The notes: a model not told the origin generated them from the sequence alone. 64,000 bases of DNA from Enterobacter sp. ENT03 (GCF_019218745.1 NZ_JAHUXA010000005.1:124001-188000); one strand, 5' to 3'; numbered from the stretch's first letter, positions 1 through 12,088 are shown. Numbers and translations: made by a program.

Positions 1-178
1 GGAACTGTGGCTGCCGATGCTGGAAACCAACAACCGCAGCTACTTAACGGTCGCCATTGGTTGTACCGGTGGTAAACACCGTTCGGTTTATATCGCTGAA
101 CAGCTGGCGGATTACTTCCGTTCGCGCGGCAAAAATGTGCAATCCCGTCATCGTACGCTGGAAAAACGCAAATCATGA
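1..178 (+). CDS. rapZ: RapZ, C-terminal fragment (window edge)
   Basis: The last 58 codons of an open frame that enters from the left edge, read from base 2. The translation contains the [10 protein letters not shown] signature of the RapZ (YhbJ) C-terminal domain and ends in a basic tail (TLEKRKS). RapZ is the RNase adaptor that binds the GlmZ and GlmY sRNAs and presents GlmZ to RNase E, controlling GlmS synthesis; the basic C-terminus takes part in RNA binding in the known family. The stop TGA overlaps the ATG of ptsO in an ATGA junction, so the two are translationally coupled, as in the E. coli rpoN-hpf-ptsN-rapZ-ptsO operon. Only the C-terminus is visible. Confidence 0.95.
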   Translation, partial: ELWLPMLETNNRSYLTVAIGCTGGKHRSVYIAEQLADYFRSRGKNVQSRHRTLEKRKS

Positions 179-447
179 CCGTAAAACAAACCGTGGAAAT
201 CACCAATAAGCTGGGCATGCATGCGCGCCCGGCGATGAAACTGTTTGAGCTGATGCAGGGCTTCGATGCGGACGTGCTGCTACGTAACGAAGAAGGCACC
301 GAAGCGGAAGCGAACAGCGTGATTGCGCTGCTGATGCTGGATTCCGCAAAAGGCCGTCAGATAGAGATCGAGGCCACCGGCCCGCAGGAAGAAGAGGCCC
401 TGGCTGCGGTGATCGCGCTGTTCAACGCCGGGTTTGACGAGGACTGA
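175..447 (+). CDS. ptsO: Phosphocarrier protein NPr
   Basis: This 90-residue HPr-like protein is the phosphocarrier of the nitrogen PTS; it passes phosphate from EI-Ntr (PtsP) to EIIA-Ntr (PtsN). The phosphorylatable histidine is His16 in the GMHARPA motif near the N-terminus, and the length matches the NPr family. The start overlaps the rapZ stop by four bases, so it is the last gene of the rpoN-ptsN-rapZ-ptsO unit. Downstream it converges on mtgA after 41 bp; E. coli carries yrbL in this gap and it is missing here. Confidence 0.97.
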   Translation: MTVKQTVEITNKLGMHARPAMKLFELMQGFDADVLLRNEEGTEAEANSVIALLMLDSAKGRQIEIEATGPQEEEALAAVIALFNAGFDED

Positions 448-488
448 GCCATCCCCTCACCCGCCTCTCTCCCGCGGGTTGGGTGAAT

Positions 489-1220
489 TTATTGATATAA
501 TCCCTGCTCGCGCATAAACCCTTCACCGCCCAGTTGACGCATCTGGCGCATGATCCATGCCTGACGATTATGCACGTAGCCCGATGGCGCGTCGGCCTTA
601 AAACGCAGTGGATTTGGCAACACCGCCGCCAGCAATGCCGCTTCCGACATCGTCAGCCGGCTGGCTGGCTTATGAAAATAGCGCTGTGCTGCGGCTTCAA
701 TGCCAAACACCCCGTCCCCAAATTCCGCAATGTTCAGATAAACCGTCAGGATGCGGCGTTTACTCCATACCGTCTCCATCCCCAGCGTTAATCCCGCTTC
801 CAGCCCTTTACGCAGCCAGCTGCGCCCGTCCCACAGGAACAGGTTTTTTGCCGTCTGCTGGGAAAGGGTCGAGGCTCCACGAATACGGTTCTCATTGCGT
901 TCATTATGTGACAGCGCTTTTTCGATGGCGGCGACGTCAAATCCCCAGTGTTCCGGGAATTTCTGATCTTCTGCGGCGATCACCGCCAGCCCCATCCACG
1001 GTGAAATATCGCTCATGCTGACCCAGTCTGAATGCGCAACGTAGCCGAAATCCCCGCCGAGCCACGCCGATAGCTGACGTTCGACCATCACCGCAGAAAA
1101 CGGCACCGGCACGACGGAAAACAGCGCAATGCCGCCGCCCCAGAACAGCGCCAGCACCAGTGCGATTCGCCACAGATAAGACTTCACCGTTGCCATTAAC
1201 GGCGCGCGGCGTCGCTTCAT
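489..1220 (-). CDS. mtgA: Monofunctional peptidoglycan glycosyltransferase MtgA
   Basis: A 243-residue GT51 transglycosylase that polymerises lipid II into glycan strands without a transpeptidase domain. One N-terminal transmembrane segment (about residues 13-38, rich in Leu, Ala and Val) anchors it in the inner membrane. The GT51 catalytic motif [14 protein letters not shown], with the essential Glu, is followed by [13 protein letters not shown] and by [12 protein letters not shown]. Length agrees with the E. coli enzyme (242). The start overlaps the elbB stop by ATGA, so mtgA is the second gene of an elbB-mtgA unit. The N-terminal dozen residues are the least conserved, so the exact start is slightly uncertain. 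Confidence 0.95.
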   Translation of the reverse strand: MKRRRAPLMATVKSYLWRIALVLALFWGGGIALFSVVPVPFSAVMVERQLSAWLGGDFGYVAHSDWVSMSDISPWMGLAVIAAEDQKFPEHWGFDVAAIEKALSHNERNENRIRGASTLSQQTAKNLFLWDGRSWLRKGLEAGLTLGMETVWSKRRILTVYLNIAEFGDGVFGIEAAAQRYFHKPASRLTMSEAALLAAVLPNPLRFKADAPSGYVHNRQAWIMRQMRQLGGEGFMREQGLYQ

Positions 1221-1870
1221 TCCGTCAGAACCAGCACGCGGGCGACCAGCTTATCAATGCCCGCCGCCGCTTCAGCGATGTTCTGCGCCAGCATGTAAGC
1301 CGGGGTGGTGACCACTTTATTGTCTTCATCCACGACAATATCATCCACCGGGCAGGGCACATGCTCTGCACCCATCTCTTCGAGCAGCTCGGCGGTGTCA
1401 ATATCGGTGCCGATGGTCAGGCGCAGCGGGAAGTCGAAAATCTTCGGCAGCATCGCCGGGGCGATACAGATAAAGCCCAGCGGTTTGCCCGCCGCATGCA
1501 TTGCCAGCGCCAGACGTTTCAGATCGGGGTCAACGGTACACTCCGCCCCCTGGCTGGCAAAATTACTCAGGTTTTTCGCCGCGCCAAAGCCACCTGGCAC
1601 GATCAAAGCATCCAGCGTTTCCGCCGACGCCTGCGAGAGGGGCTGGATCGCGCCGCGGGCAATACGCGCAGCTTCGATCAGCACATTGCGGCTTTCCGCC
1701 ATGGGTTCGCCGGTCAGATGATTCACCACATCGCTCTGGCTTTTATCCGGAGCAAAACAGACTGCTTCAGCCCCGTTTCTGGCGATCGCCAGCAGAGAAA
1801 GTACGGCTTCGTGGATCTCTGATCCGTCGTTAACGCCGCATCCGCTGAGGACAATACCTACTTTTTTCAT
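1217..1870 (-). CDS. elbB: Glyoxalase ElbB (DJ-1/PfpI superfamily)
   Basis: A 217-residue member of the ThiJ/DJ-1/PfpI class I glutamine-amidotransferase-like superfamily (formerly sigma cross-reacting protein 27A); the E. coli protein has glyoxalase activity. Visible motifs are [17 protein letters not shown] at the N-terminus, the [15 protein letters not shown] loop, and [13 protein letters not shown], where Cys occupies the nucleophile elbow. The start at 1870 was chosen because [10 protein letters not shown] is the family N-terminus and AGGA lies eight bases upstream; an in-frame ATG 12 codons further upstream lacks support. It is cotranscribed with mtgA through a four-base overlap and is divergent from arcZ. 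Confidence 0.94.
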   Translation of the reverse strand: MKKVGIVLSGCGVNDGSEIHEAVLSLLAIARNGAEAVCFAPDKSQSDVVNHLTGEPMAESRNVLIEAARIARGAIQPLSQASAETLDALIVPGGFGAAKNLSNFASQGAECTVDPDLKRLALAMHAAGKPLGFICIAPAMLPKIFDFPLRLTIGTDIDTAELLEEMGAEHVPCPVDDIVVDEDNKVVTTPAYMLAQNIAEAAAGIDKLVARVLVLTE

Positions 1871-1990
1871 GCTGCTCATCCTTTCTGGCAATAGACTGAA
1901 AAACACTAATTATTTTAATAACAACGCCGGGCTTCACACATTTCACTGATTCACGTAACAAATGATTCAAGTTTTGGTATCTTAAGAGCG

Positions 1991-2111
1991 AACTTTCCGT
2001 CTATCTCGTCTGTGCCTGTTAATCAATAAAACCAACAATCCCGGCGCAGCCTCGGTTTCCCTGGTGTTGGCGCAGTATTCGCGCACCCCGGTTTATCCGG
2101 GGTTATTTTTT
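1991..2111 (+). ncRNA. arcZ: ArcZ small RNA (Hfq-binding)
   Basis: The elbB-arcB interval carries the conserved 3' half of ArcZ. The stretch around 2050-2085 (CCCTGGTGTTGGCGC, then AGTATTCGCGC) is the seed-bearing segment, followed by a hairpin of CCCCGG, loop TTTAT, CCGGGG and the U-tract at 2106-2111. ArcZ is an approximately 120-nt sRNA, cleaved by RNase E to an active form of about 55 nt, that activates rpoS translation and represses flhDC and other targets; in E. coli it is repressed by ArcA-P. The terminator overlaps the 3' end of arcB by nine bases, so ArcZ and the arcB mRNA are antisense there. The 5' end is estimated from a TATCTT -10-like box at 1978-1983. Confidence 0.9.
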
Positions 2112-4442
2112 ACTGGCATTCGCCACCCAGGCTTTCAGCACCGCCACATCGTGCGGCCACTCCTGTTTCATCTCGTCGATCCACTCACCCACGTTATTCC
2201 ACCAGGCAGGCAGATCCGGCGACTGGATTTGTTGTCCTAACTGCTGCAAACGGCGCAGACCAATAGAGCCTGCGGCCCCTTTGATTTTATGGCCTTCCTC
2301 AGTGATCCCTTTCTGATCGCGGGCGGTGAAATTAGACTCCAGCACGCTGATATAGCCCGGCATCATCTTTTCAAATACCGCCACGCCATCGGTGATGAGC
2401 TTCGGCCCGACCAGTTCCAGATACTGCTCCAGCATCGGCAGATCCAACAGCGTTTGTGATTTACCATCATCTACAGGGGTCACATCACTCTCCTCATCGT
2501 CACAGGTGTCCCAGAACTTTTTGATCATGGCCGTTAACGCCGGCACTGCCAGCGGTTTGCTGAGCACATCATCCATACCGGCGTTAAGATATTCCTGTTT
2601 ATCTTTCAGCACGTTGGCGGTTAATGCCACCAGCGGCGGCAGATCGTCAGGCGCGTAGCGGCTGGTAAGCTGACGGGAAATATCCAGCCCGGTCATGTCC
2701 GGCAGCTGAATATCCAGCAGCAGCAGATCGTATTCACCGGGTTTGAACATCTCCAGCGCGGCCTTGCCGGTCATCGCCACATCCACGCTACAACCCAGTT
2801 TTTCCAGCACCGAACGTGCGACAATCACGTTCAGCTCGATGTCTTCCACCAGCAGAACGTTCAGCGCCGGCAGCGGCATATCATCTTCTTCAAACGCGTC
2901 GTCCACTTCTTCCGCAACGGCCGGAGCCCGCACTGATAACGAGAACACCGAACCTTTACCCGCAATGCTCGACACCGTAATATCGCCGCCCATGCTTTTC
3001 GCCAACCGACGGGAGACGGCAAGGCCAATGCCCGTGCCAGTCGCCGGTTTTCCGCCGTGGCTGTCTTTTACCTGATAATACATGGCGAAGATTTTATCCT
3101 GCTCAGTCTGCGGGATGCCGATGCCGGAATCTTCCACTTCAAAGCGCAACATCTCCTGCGGCGCGTCATAACGGATGCGCACAACCACCTGCCCGTGCAG
3201 GGTAAATTTGACGGCGTTGCTGATCAGGTTCCACAGGATCTGCCGCAGGCGTGTGCCGTCGGTGATCACTTTATGCGGCAGCGGCAACGCAGGCTCCATC
3301 ACGAAGCGCAGCCCTTTTTGCTGCGCCTGAAGACCGGAGAGGTTTTCCAGATCGGCAAGGAAGCTGGTGAAGTCCACCGGCTGATTATCCAGCTGGACTT
3401 TATGCCGCTCCATTTTGTCCATATCGATAATATCGTTAAAGATATTGCCCAGCGTTACCGCCGACACATGGATAGTTTTCAGGTATTTTTCCTGCTCGGC
3501 GGTGAGTTCCGTATCCAGCAGAATGCGGCTCAGGCCGACGATGCCGTTGAGCGGTGTACGCAGCTCATGGCTGATAGTAGAGATAAAGGTGGTCTTGTCG
3601 CGGCTGGCGCGCTCCAGCGCATCCTGATAGCGCTTACGCTCGGTAATGTCGCGTCCGAAGCCCATCAGACCGTGGCGCTTACCCACGCGGTCGTAATAGG
3701 GCACTTTGCGGATCTCGAAGCAGGCTTTACGCCCGTCCGGGTAATCCAGCCACTGCTCATAGGTGAGTGACACATTGTGGCGGAAGACTTTCTCATCAGT
3801 TTCCAGCACTTTCTCGGCGGCTTCCGGGGAATACACGTCCTGCGGCTTCAGGTTAACCAGCTGTTTTTCGCTTTTACCGGTCAGCAGTTCCATCGCCCGG
3901 TTGCAGCCGGAAAACTCTTTGTCTTCGTTACGATAGAAAACCAGGTCCGGCGAAGCATCAAGGAACGAACGCAGAAAAGAGGATTGCTGCGCCAGCTGGA
4001 TCTGCGTCTGTTCGCGCTCCTGCATTTCGATTTTGAGCTGTTCGAACGTGGCCTGACGCTCCGCTTCCGCTTTCACACGGTCGCTGATCTCCTGGTTCAG
4101 CTGGGAGATATTATCCCGCAGCTGCACGTTGAGCTTAAGATCGCGGTCGCGCATCTCTTCGAGTTTATCCACCAGCCGCGAAAGGCGCTGCCGTGACTCT
4201 TCGAGTTGTTCAACCACCACCGAGAGGAAGTAGACCGCCCAGGGGGTGATGAGCAGACCGAAGAAGATAGAACGAATAACATCAATGCTTTCCACACGGC
4301 CATGCAGCACCATGGTGACCGCCATCTGCACGACAATCGCCAGTACCACCAGCGCCAGCGCCAGCAGAATGGAAAAGCGCACCAGGCCGAGCTTCATCAT
4401 CAGATCGACATAGTATTGCGCCAGTACTCGGATTTGCTTCAT
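2103..4442 (-). CDS. arcB: Aerobic respiration control sensor kinase ArcB
   Basis: A 779-residue tripartite hybrid histidine kinase that senses quinone redox state and phosphorylates ArcA. Order: two transmembrane helices (about 22-44 and 58-77), a coiled-coil linker, a PAS domain (about 155-275) carrying the redox cysteines in SGCNRA (Cys180) and RKACFE (Cys241), the H-box FISTISHELRTPLNG (His292), N/G boxes including GTGIGLAVSRRLAK, a receiver domain with LLLLDIQLPDM (phospho-Asp about 577), and a C-terminal HPt domain with EEGHKIKGAAGS (His about 718). The start at 4442 was chosen because MKQIRVLAQYYVDLM is the family N-terminus with an AAGGGA Shine-Dalgarno; a longer in-frame version is unsupported. 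Confidence 0.97.
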   Translation of the reverse strand: MKQIRVLAQYYVDLMMKLGLVRFSILLALALVVLAIVVQMAVTMVLHGRVESIDVIRSIFFGLLITPWAVYFLSVVVEQLEESRQRLSRLVDKLEEMRDRDLKLNVQLRDNISQLNQEISDRVKAEAERQATFEQLKIEMQEREQTQIQLAQQSSFLRSFLDASPDLVFYRNEDKEFSGCNRAMELLTGKSEKQLVNLKPQDVYSPEAAEKVLETDEKVFRHNVSLTYEQWLDYPDGRKACFEIRKVPYYDRVGKRHGLMGFGRDITERKRYQDALERASRDKTTFISTISHELRTPLNGIVGLSRILLDTELTAEQEKYLKTIHVSAVTLGNIFNDIIDMDKMERHKVQLDNQPVDFTSFLADLENLSGLQAQQKGLRFVMEPALPLPHKVITDGTRLRQILWNLISNAVKFTLHGQVVVRIRYDAPQEMLRFEVEDSGIGIPQTEQDKIFAMYYQVKDSHGGKPATGTGIGLAVSRRLAKSMGGDITVSSIAGKGSVFSLSVRAPAVAEEVDDAFEEDDMPLPALNVLLVEDIELNVIVARSVLEKLGCSVDVAMTGKAALEMFKPGEYDLLLLDIQLPDMTGLDISRQLTSRYAPDDLPPLVALTANVLKDKQEYLNAGMDDVLSKPLAVPALTAMIKKFWDTCDDEESDVTPVDDGKSQTLLDLPMLEQYLELVGPKLITDGVAVFEKMMPGYISVLESNFTARDQKGITEEGHKIKGAAGSIGLRRLQQLGQQIQSPDLPAWWNNVGEWIDEMKQEWPHDVAVLKAWVANASKK

Positions 4443-4547
4443 AGGGGATCCCTTCGCGACAACCTGGCACAATAATACTCAATTCTGAGCAAGGCGTTGA
4501 AGCTTGTGTGAAAAAGTGCGAATTAATCCCGCACGACGCGGAAAAAC

Positions 4548-5477
4548 TCAGGGGGAAGGCATCACCCAGTGGCGACCCAGAGCCGATCCCTGCACACCGT
4601 GATGATTCAGGTAACGATCCAGTTCCACCATGCCGGTCCAGCGATTTTCGCACCACAGCGGGGCGAGCAGAGTCGGGCGACGCGCACTGGCGGATATACG
4701 ATGGTAAATCACCTCTGCGGGCGTATGGCGGATCATCTCCCCCGCGGTGACGGTATAGTCTTCCAGCGCAATGCCGTGCAGACGCCCTGCCTCCCAGGCC
4801 TTCGCCATTGTGCTGCCGGTGACAATGTGCAGCGGATGCAGCTTAATCCCGTCCACGCCCGTCTCCACCACGCGGTGCAGCGTGTCGAGGCACTCGGCCT
4901 GCCCTTCGCCAGGCAGACCGACAATCAGATGGCTGCACACTTTCAGGCCGCGTTCCCGCGCCCGGCGGGTGGTGTGCTGATAGCAGGAAAAATCATGGCC
5001 GCGGTTAATGCGATGCAGCGTTTTATCGTGGGCGGTTTGTAGCCCGAGCTCCAGCCACACTTCATAGCCCGCGTCATGGTATTCACTCAGCAAATCTAAT
5101 ACCGCATCCGGCACACAGTCCGGACGGGTGCCGACGCACAGTCCGACGATGCTGGCCTGGCTGACCGCCTGCTGATACATGGCGCGCAATAGTTGCACTT
5201 CTGCCCAGGTACTGGTGTAGGCCTGAAAATAGGCGAGATAGCGCCTGGCGCGATTGACCAGCGTGGCCTGATAAGAGAGCTGCTCCGCAATTGAGTGGTT
5301 CTGCTGCGTTTCGTCAGCAAAGGAGGCCACGTTACAGAAAGTGCAGCCGCCCCGTCCGATAGTGCCATCGCGATTAGGGCAACTGAAACCGCCATGCAGC
5401 GTCAGTTTATGGACCTTCTGCCCGTAACGACGGGCGAGATCGCCACCAAACATATTGACTAATTTCTGTAACTGCAT
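4548..5477 (-). CDS. yhcC: Radical SAM protein YhcC
   Basis: A 309-residue radical SAM protein of the Elp3-like/YhcC family (TIGR01212). The cluster-binding cysteines lie in SCPNRDGTIGRGGCTFC (about residues 32-48), with unusually wide spacing before the final CxxC, as is typical of this family. HLIVGLPGEG and GIKLHPLHIV are further radical SAM barrel motifs. The substrate has not been established to my knowledge; relatives act on RNA. It lies upstream of arcB on the same strand, with a gap of about 105 bp that must hold the arcB promoter, and is divergent from gltB. Confidence 0.92.
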   Translation of the reverse strand: MQLQKLVNMFGGDLARRYGQKVHKLTLHGGFSCPNRDGTIGRGGCTFCNVASFADETQQNHSIAEQLSYQATLVNRARRYLAYFQAYTSTWAEVQLLRAMYQQAVSQASIVGLCVGTRPDCVPDAVLDLLSEYHDAGYEVWLELGLQTAHDKTLHRINRGHDFSCYQHTTRRARERGLKVCSHLIVGLPGEGQAECLDTLHRVVETGVDGIKLHPLHIVTGSTMAKAWEAGRLHGIALEDYTVTAGEMIRHTPAEVIYHRISASARRPTLLAPLWCENRWTGMVELDRYLNHHGVQGSALGRHWVMPSP

Positions 5478-6148
5478 AAATTGATAGACCGGCCTTATGA
5501 AAGGGCCAAGCCTGCCATTTTTAGTCTTTGTCGGCGATGACCTGGATCAATCGCCAGAGAGGACGCACATCCATTGCATAATCAATCACAATTACCGCAA
5601 TTTCATTCAGTCGAATGCTGATTACTTTTACTTATGTTGGCGGGATATTTTTCAAAAAGAATTCCGTCAGCGTAAAACAGTGTCTTTAAGCGGGTTCATG
5701 ATAAAAGCCAGTTAATTATTCTGCTGGTAAATATAAACACAGGACAGCGCGGTAATAACAGCGCTTTCTTATAGTGAGAGAGATCACACTCCGTTAAAGG
5801 TCGCCGTGCCTGCCAAAGCCGTTAAAAAATCAACAATAACAATAATATTCAATGTGTTAACTTATCTTTAGCACATATTTGTATAAATAAGATTGCCATT
5901 TGACCTGTGTGCCGATTCCCGATAACTTGAGGATCCGCTGGAAGCTTTCTGGATGAGCAGTCAGCTCATCATATTTATGCAGTAATTGAGATTCCCTCTT
6001 AAGCAAGTCCTCAACACTTGTGTATCGATGCGAAAAGGAAAAAAAAGAGGGCGACACCCAGGGCCTTAAAACCCGTCGCCATGCTCTTTCTGCGCCTGTG
6101 CGCGTCGGTTAAGACGGACTCCCGTAGAGCCTGGGGAGGTTCACTGAT
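5478..6148. promoter_or_regulatory. Long yhcC-gltB control region
   Basis: A 671-bp AT-rich non-coding interval upstream of gltB. In E. coli the gltBDF operon is controlled over a long upstream region by Lrp, IHF, CRP and ArgR. Visible here: a CRP-like motif AGTGA-N6-TCACA at 5774-5789; a possible -10 box TATAAA at 5882-5887 with no good -35; and, just before gltB, a GGGGAGG ribosome binding site nine bases from the ATG. Short open frames in the interval have neither ribosome binding sites nor recognisable products. The last 90 bp resemble, from memory, the region sometimes translated as an N-terminal extension of E. coli GltB, but here that frame has a TAG seven codons before the ATG. Confidence 0.6.
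5774..5789. promoter_or_regulatory. Candidate CRP site upstream of gltB
   Basis: AGTGA-GAGAGA-TCACA matches nine of ten core positions of the CRP palindrome TGTGA-N6-TCACA. It lies about 360 bp before gltB and roughly 100 bp upstream of the putative -10 box. CRP control of gltBDF is known in E. coli. A chance match is possible. Confidence 0.45.
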
Positions 6149-9100
6149 ATGTTGTACGATAAATCCCTTGAGAAGGATAACTGTGGTTTCGGCCTGATCG
6201 CCCACATAGAAGGCGAACCTAGCCACAAGGTAGTGCGTACTGCTATTCACGCACTGGCCCGAATGCAGCACCGTGGCGCGATCCTTGCTGATGGTAAAAC
6301 CGGCGATGGCTGCGGTTTACTGCTGCAAAAACCCGATCGTTTCTTCCGCATCGTTGCCGAAGAGCGCGGCTGGCGCTTAGCCAAAAACTACGCTGTTGGC
6401 ATGCTGTTCCTGAATCAGGATCCTGAAAAAGCGGCCGCTTCGCGCCGTATTGTCGAAGAAGAGCTACAGCAAGAAACCCTGTCTATTGTTGGCTGGCGCG
6501 ACGTGCCGACCAATGAAGGGGTGCTCGGTGAAATCGCCCTCTCCTCGCTGCCACGTATTGAGCAGATCTTTGTCAACGCCCCTGCGGGCTGGCGTCCACG
6601 TGATATGGAGCGCCGCCTGTTTATCGCGCGCCGTCGCATTGAAAAGCGTCTGGTGGAAGATAAAGATTTCTACGTTTGTAGCCTGTCGAACCTGGTCAAC
6701 ATCTATAAAGGTCTGTGTATGCCGGCAGATTTGCCGCGCTTCTACCTGGATCTGGCAGACCTGCGCCTGGAATCAGCCATTTGTCTGTTCCACCAGCGCT
6801 TCTCCACTAACACCGTACCGCGCTGGCCGCTGGCGCAGCCCTTCCGCTATCTGGCACATAACGGTGAAATCAATACCATCACCGGTAACCGTCAGTGGGC
6901 GCGCGCGCGTACCTATAAGTTCCAGACGCCGCTGATCCCCGATCTGCATGACGCCGCGCCGTTCGTCAACGAAACCGGCTCTGACTCCAGTTCCATGGAT
7001 AACATGCTGGAGCTGCTGCTTGCCGGCGGTATGGACATCGTACGAGCCATGCGTCTGCTGGTGCCGCCAGCCTGGCAGAACAACCCGGACATGGATCCGG
7101 AGCTGCGCGCGTTCTTCGACTTTAACTCCATGCACATGGAGCCGTGGGATGGCCCGGCGGGCATCGTCATGTCCGATGGTCGTTTCGCAGCCTGTAACCT
7201 CGACCGTAACGGCCTGCGTCCGGCGCGCTACGTGATCACCAAAGATAAGCTGATCACCTGCGCCTCTGAAGTGGGTATCTGGGATTATCAGCCGGACGAA
7301 GTGGTGGAAAAAGGCCGCGTCGGACCGGGCGAGCTGATGGTAATCGACACGCGCGGTGGCCGCATCCTGCACTCTGCGGAAACCGATGACGATCTGAAAA
7401 GCCGCCACCCTTATAAAGAGTGGATGGAGAAAAACGTCCGTCGTCTGGTGCCGTTTGAAGATCTGCCGGATGAAGAAGTTGGCAGCCGCGAAATGGACGA
7501 CGATCTGCTGGGCAGCTACCAGAAACAGTTTAACTACAGCGCGGAAGAGCTGGACTCTATCATCCGCGTGCTGGGCGAAAACGGTCAGGAAGCAGTCGGT
7601 TCAATGGGCGACGATACCCCGTTTGCCGTGCTCTCCAGCCAGCCGCGCATCATTTACGATTACTTCCGTCAGCAGTTTGCGCAGGTCACTAACCCGCCAA
7701 TCGATCCGCTGCGTGAAGCGCATGTGATGTCGCTGGCTACCAGCATTGGCCGCGAAATGAACGTCTTCTGTGAAGCAGAAGGCCAGGCGCATCGCCTGAG
7801 TTTCAAATCGCCGATCCTGCTGTACTCCGATTTCAAACAGCTCACCACCATGACGGAGCATCACTACCGCGCCGACACGCTTGATATCACCTTTGACGTG
7901 AACGACAGCACGCTTGAAGAGGTGGTAAAAGCGCTGTGTGATAAAGCGGAAGCCATGGTACGCGACGGCACGGTACTGCTGGTGCTCTCGGATCGCAACA
8001 TCGCCAAAAATCGTCTGCCGGTACCGGCACCGATGGCGGTGGGCGCGGTTCAGACCCGACTGGTGGAAAAAAATCTGCGCTGCGACGCCAACATCATTGT
8101 TGAAACCGCCAGCGCGCGCGATCCGCACCACTTTGCCGTGCTGCTGGGCTTTGGCGCGACCGCTATCTATCCGTACCTCGCCTATGAAACCCTGGCGAAA
8201 CTGATCGATACCCGCGCCATCGAGAAAAGCTACCGTACCGTGATGCTGAACTACCGTAACGGCATCAACAAAGGTCTGTACAAGATCATGTCCAAAATGG
8301 GCATCTCGACCATCGCCTCATATCGCTGCTCGAAGCTGTTCGAAGCGGTCGGTCTGCATGACGATGTGGCAGACCTTTGCTTCAATGGCGTGGTCAGCCG
8401 TATCGGCGGCGCAAGCTTCAGCGACTTCCAGCAGGATCTGCTGAACCTGTCGAAGCGTGCCTGGCTGGCGCGTAAGCCACTGGATCAGGGCGGTCTGCTG
8501 AAATACGTTCATGGCGGGGAATACCACGCCTATAACCCGGACGTGGTGCGCACGCTGCAACAGGCAGTGCAAACCGGCGATTACAGCGATTATCAGCAGT
8601 ATGCGAAGCTGGTTAACGAACGCCCGGCGGCGACGCTGCGCGATCTGTTGGCGATCAATCCGCCTGCCGACGCCGTCAGCATTGACGACGTGGAACCGGC
8701 CCAAGAGCTGTTCAAGCGTTTCGATACGGCAGCCATGTCGATCGGTGCGTTAAGCCCGGAAGCGCACGAAGCGCTGGCGGAAGCGATGAACAGCATCGGC
8801 GGCAATTCCAACTCCGGCGAAGGCGGCGAAGATCCGGCGCGCTATGGCACCAATAAAGTGTCGCGCATCAAACAGGTGGCTTCAGGACGTTTTGGCGTTA
8901 CCCCGGCCTACCTGGTCAATGCCGATGTGATCCAGATTAAAGTAGCTCAGGGCGCGAAGCCTGGCGAAGGCGGTCAGTTACCGGGTGATAAAGTCACCCC
9001 GTACATCGCTAAACTGCGTTACTCCGTGCCAGGCGTGACGCTGATTTCACCGCCGCCGCACCACGATATTTACTCCATCGAAGATCTGGCGCAGCTGATT

Positions 9101-10609
9101 TTTGACTTAAAACAGGTCAACCAGAAAGCGATGATCTCCGTGAAGCTGGTGTCTGAGCCTGGTGTTGGCACCATCGCCACCGGCGTGGCAAAAGCCTATG
9201 CTGATCTGATCACCATTGCCGGTTACGACGGCGGCACCGGTGCAAGCCCGCTGTCGTCCGTGAAATACGCGGGCTGTCCGTGGGAGCTGGGCCTGGTGGA
9301 AACCCAGCAGGCGCTGGTTGCTAACGGTTTGCGCCATAAGATCCGCCTGCAGGTGGATGGCGGTCTGAAAACCGGCGTGGATATTATCAAAGCCGCCATC
9401 CTCGGCGCGGAAAGCTTCGGCTTCGGCACCGGTCCGATGGTTGCGCTCGGCTGTAAATACCTGCGTATTTGCCACCTGAACAACTGCGCCACCGGCGTCG
9501 CTACCCAGGACGACAAACTGCGTAAAAACCATTACCACGGTCTGCCGTTCAAAGTGACCAATTACTTTGAATTTATCGCCCGTGAAACGCGTGAGCTGAT
9601 GGCGCAGCTGGGCGTGAAACGCCTGGTGGATCTGATTGGCCGCACCGATCTGCTGATCGCGCTGGAAGGTTACACCGCCAAGCAGCAGAAGCTGGATCTG
9701 AGCAAACTGCTGGAAACTGCCGAACCGCATCCGGGTAAAGCGCTGCACTGCACCGAGCATAATCCGCCGTTTGATAACGGTGTGCTGAACGCGCAGTTGC
9801 TGTCGCAGGCGAAGCCCTATGTGGACGACGGCCAGAGCAAAACCTTCTGGTTTGATATTCGTAACACCGACCGCTCCGTTGGCGCGTCGCTGTCCGGTTA
9901 TATCGCCCAGAAGCATGGCGATCAGGGGCTGGCAGCCGATCCGATCAAAGCGCACTTCAGCGGTACTGCTGGCCAGAGCTTTGGTGTGTGGAACGCGGGT
10001 GGCGTGGAGCTGTACCTGACCGGCGATGCCAACGACTATGTCGGTAAAGGCATGGCGGGCGGGCTGCTGGCGGTGCGTCCGCCGGTGGGTTCAGCGTTCC
10101 TCAGTCATAAGGCGAGCATTATCGGTAACACCTGTCTGTATGGTGCAACCGGTGGCCGTCTGTATGCCGCAGGCCGCGCGGGCGAACGTTTTGCTGTGCG
10201 TAACTCCGGTGCAATCACCGTTGTAGAAGGCATCGGCGATAACGGTTGTGAATATATGACCGGCGGTATTGTCTGCATTCTGGGTAAAACGGGCGTTAAC
10301 TTCGGTGCCGGTATGACGGGCGGCTTCGCCTACGTACTGGATGAAGACGGCGAATTCCGTAAGCGTGTTAACCCGGAGCTGGTGGAAGTGCTGAGCGTCG
10401 ATGATCTTGCTATCCATGAAGAGCATCTGCGTGGTTTGATCACCGAGCACGTACAGCATACGGGCTCTTCACGCGGCGAAGAAATCCTGGCGAACTGGCC
10501 AGCGTTCTCCACCAGATTCGCGCTGGTTAAACCGAAGTCCAGCGATGTTAAAGCACTGTTGGGTCACCGTAGTCGTTCCGCAGCTGAGCTGCGGGTGCAG
10601 GCGCAGTAA
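6149..10609 (+). CDS. gltB: Glutamate synthase [NADPH] large subunit
   Basis: The 1486-residue alpha subunit of GOGAT, which converts 2-oxoglutarate and glutamine to two glutamates. Cys12 ([10 protein letters not shown]), exposed after removal of an 11-residue propeptide, is the N-terminal nucleophile of the class II glutaminase domain (about 12-420). A central domain precedes the FMN-binding synthase barrel (about 790-1190), which includes [26 protein letters not shown] and the 3Fe-4S cysteines in [12 protein letters not shown] (C-x5-C-x4-C). The C-terminal GXGXG beta-helix follows (for example [22 protein letters not shown]). The start is fixed by GGGGAGG and by an in-frame TAG seven codons upstream, which rules out a longer product. 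It is followed by gltD after 9 bp. Confidence 0.98.
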   Translation: MLYDKSLEKDNCGFGLIAHIEGEPSHKVVRTAIHALARMQHRGAILADGKTGDGCGLLLQKPDRFFRIVAEERGWRLAKNYAVGMLFLNQDPEKAAASRRIVEEELQQETLSIVGWRDVPTNEGVLGEIALSSLPRIEQIFVNAPAGWRPRDMERRLFIARRRIEKRLVEDKDFYVCSLSNLVNIYKGLCMPADLPRFYLDLADLRLESAICLFHQRFSTNTVPRWPLAQPFRYLAHNGEINTITGNRQWARARTYKFQTPLIPDLHDAAPFVNETGSDSSSMDNMLELLLAGGMDIVRAMRLLVPPAWQNNPDMDPELRAFFDFNSMHMEPWDGPAGIVMSDGRFAACNLDRNGLRPARYVITKDKLITCASEVGIWDYQPDEVVEKGRVGPGELMVIDTRGGRILHSAETDDDLKSRHPYKEWMEKNVRRLVPFEDLPDEEVGSREMDDDLLGSYQKQFNYSAEELDSIIRVLGENGQEAVGSMGDDTPFAVLSSQPRIIYDYFRQQFAQVTNPPIDPLREAHVMSLATSIGREMNVFCEAEGQAHRLSFKSPILLYSDFKQLTTMTEHHYRADTLDITFDVNDSTLEEVVKALCDKAEAMVRDGTVLLVLSDRNIAKNRLPVPAPMAVGAVQTRLVEKNLRCDANIIVETASARDPHHFAVLLGFGATAIYPYLAYETLAKLIDTRAIEKSYRTVMLNYRNGINKGLYKIMSKMGISTIASYRCSKLFEAVGLHDDVADLCFNGVVSRIGGASFSDFQQDLLNLSKRAWLARKPLDQGGLLKYVHGGEYHAYNPDVVRTLQQAVQTGDYSDYQQYAKLVNERPAATLRDLLAINPPADAVSIDDVEPAQELFKRFDTAAMSIGALSPEAHEALAEAMNSIGGNSNSGEGGEDPARYGTNKVSRIKQVASGRFGVTPAYLVNADVIQIKVAQGAKPGEGGQLPGDKVTPYIAKLRYSVPGVTLISPPPHHDIYSIEDLAQLIFDLKQVNQKAMISVKLVSEPGVGTIATGVAKAYADLITIAGYDGGTGASPLSSVKYAGCPWELGLVETQQALVANGLRHKIRLQVDGGLKTGVDIIKAAILGAESFGFGTGPMVALGCKYLRICHLNNCATGVATQDDKLRKNHYHGLPFKVTNYFEFIARETRELMAQLGVKRLVDLIGRTDLLIALEGYTAKQQKLDLSKLLETAEPHPGKALHCTEHNPPFDNGVLNAQLLSQAKPYVDDGQSKTFWFDIRNTDRSVGASLSGYIAQKHGDQGLAADPIKAHFSGTAGQSFGVWNAGGVELYLTGDANDYVGKGMAGGLLAVRPPVGSAFLSHKASIIGNTCLYGATGGRLYAAGRAGERFAVRNSGAITVVEGIGDNGCEYMTGGIVCILGKTGVNFGAGMTGGFAYVLDEDGEFRKRVNPELVEVLSVDDLAIHEEHLRGLITEHVQHTGSSRGEEILANWPAFSTRFALVKPKSSDVKALLGHRSRSAAELRVQAQ

Positions 10610-12037
<1,428 letters not shown>

Positions 12038-12044
12038 GCCCTCG

Positions 12045-12088
12045 CCGTGGTGGTGTGATCCTGCACCGCCACGGTGATTCATATTTTT
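12045..12088 (+). terminator. gltBD terminator
   Basis: An 11-bp stem (CCGTGGTGGTG paired with CACCGCCACGG, one G-U wobble) with an 8-base loop, followed after a short spacer by TATTTTT. It lies eight bases after the gltD stop. Confidence 0.8.

Noticed and set aside
5497-6057. Small open frames in the gltB control region
   Set aside because: No ribosome binding sites, no recognisable products, and the region is non-coding in E. coli.
9107-9955. Antisense open frame of 282 codons opposite gltB
   Set aside because: Shadow of the gltB coding sequence with no recognisable domain.
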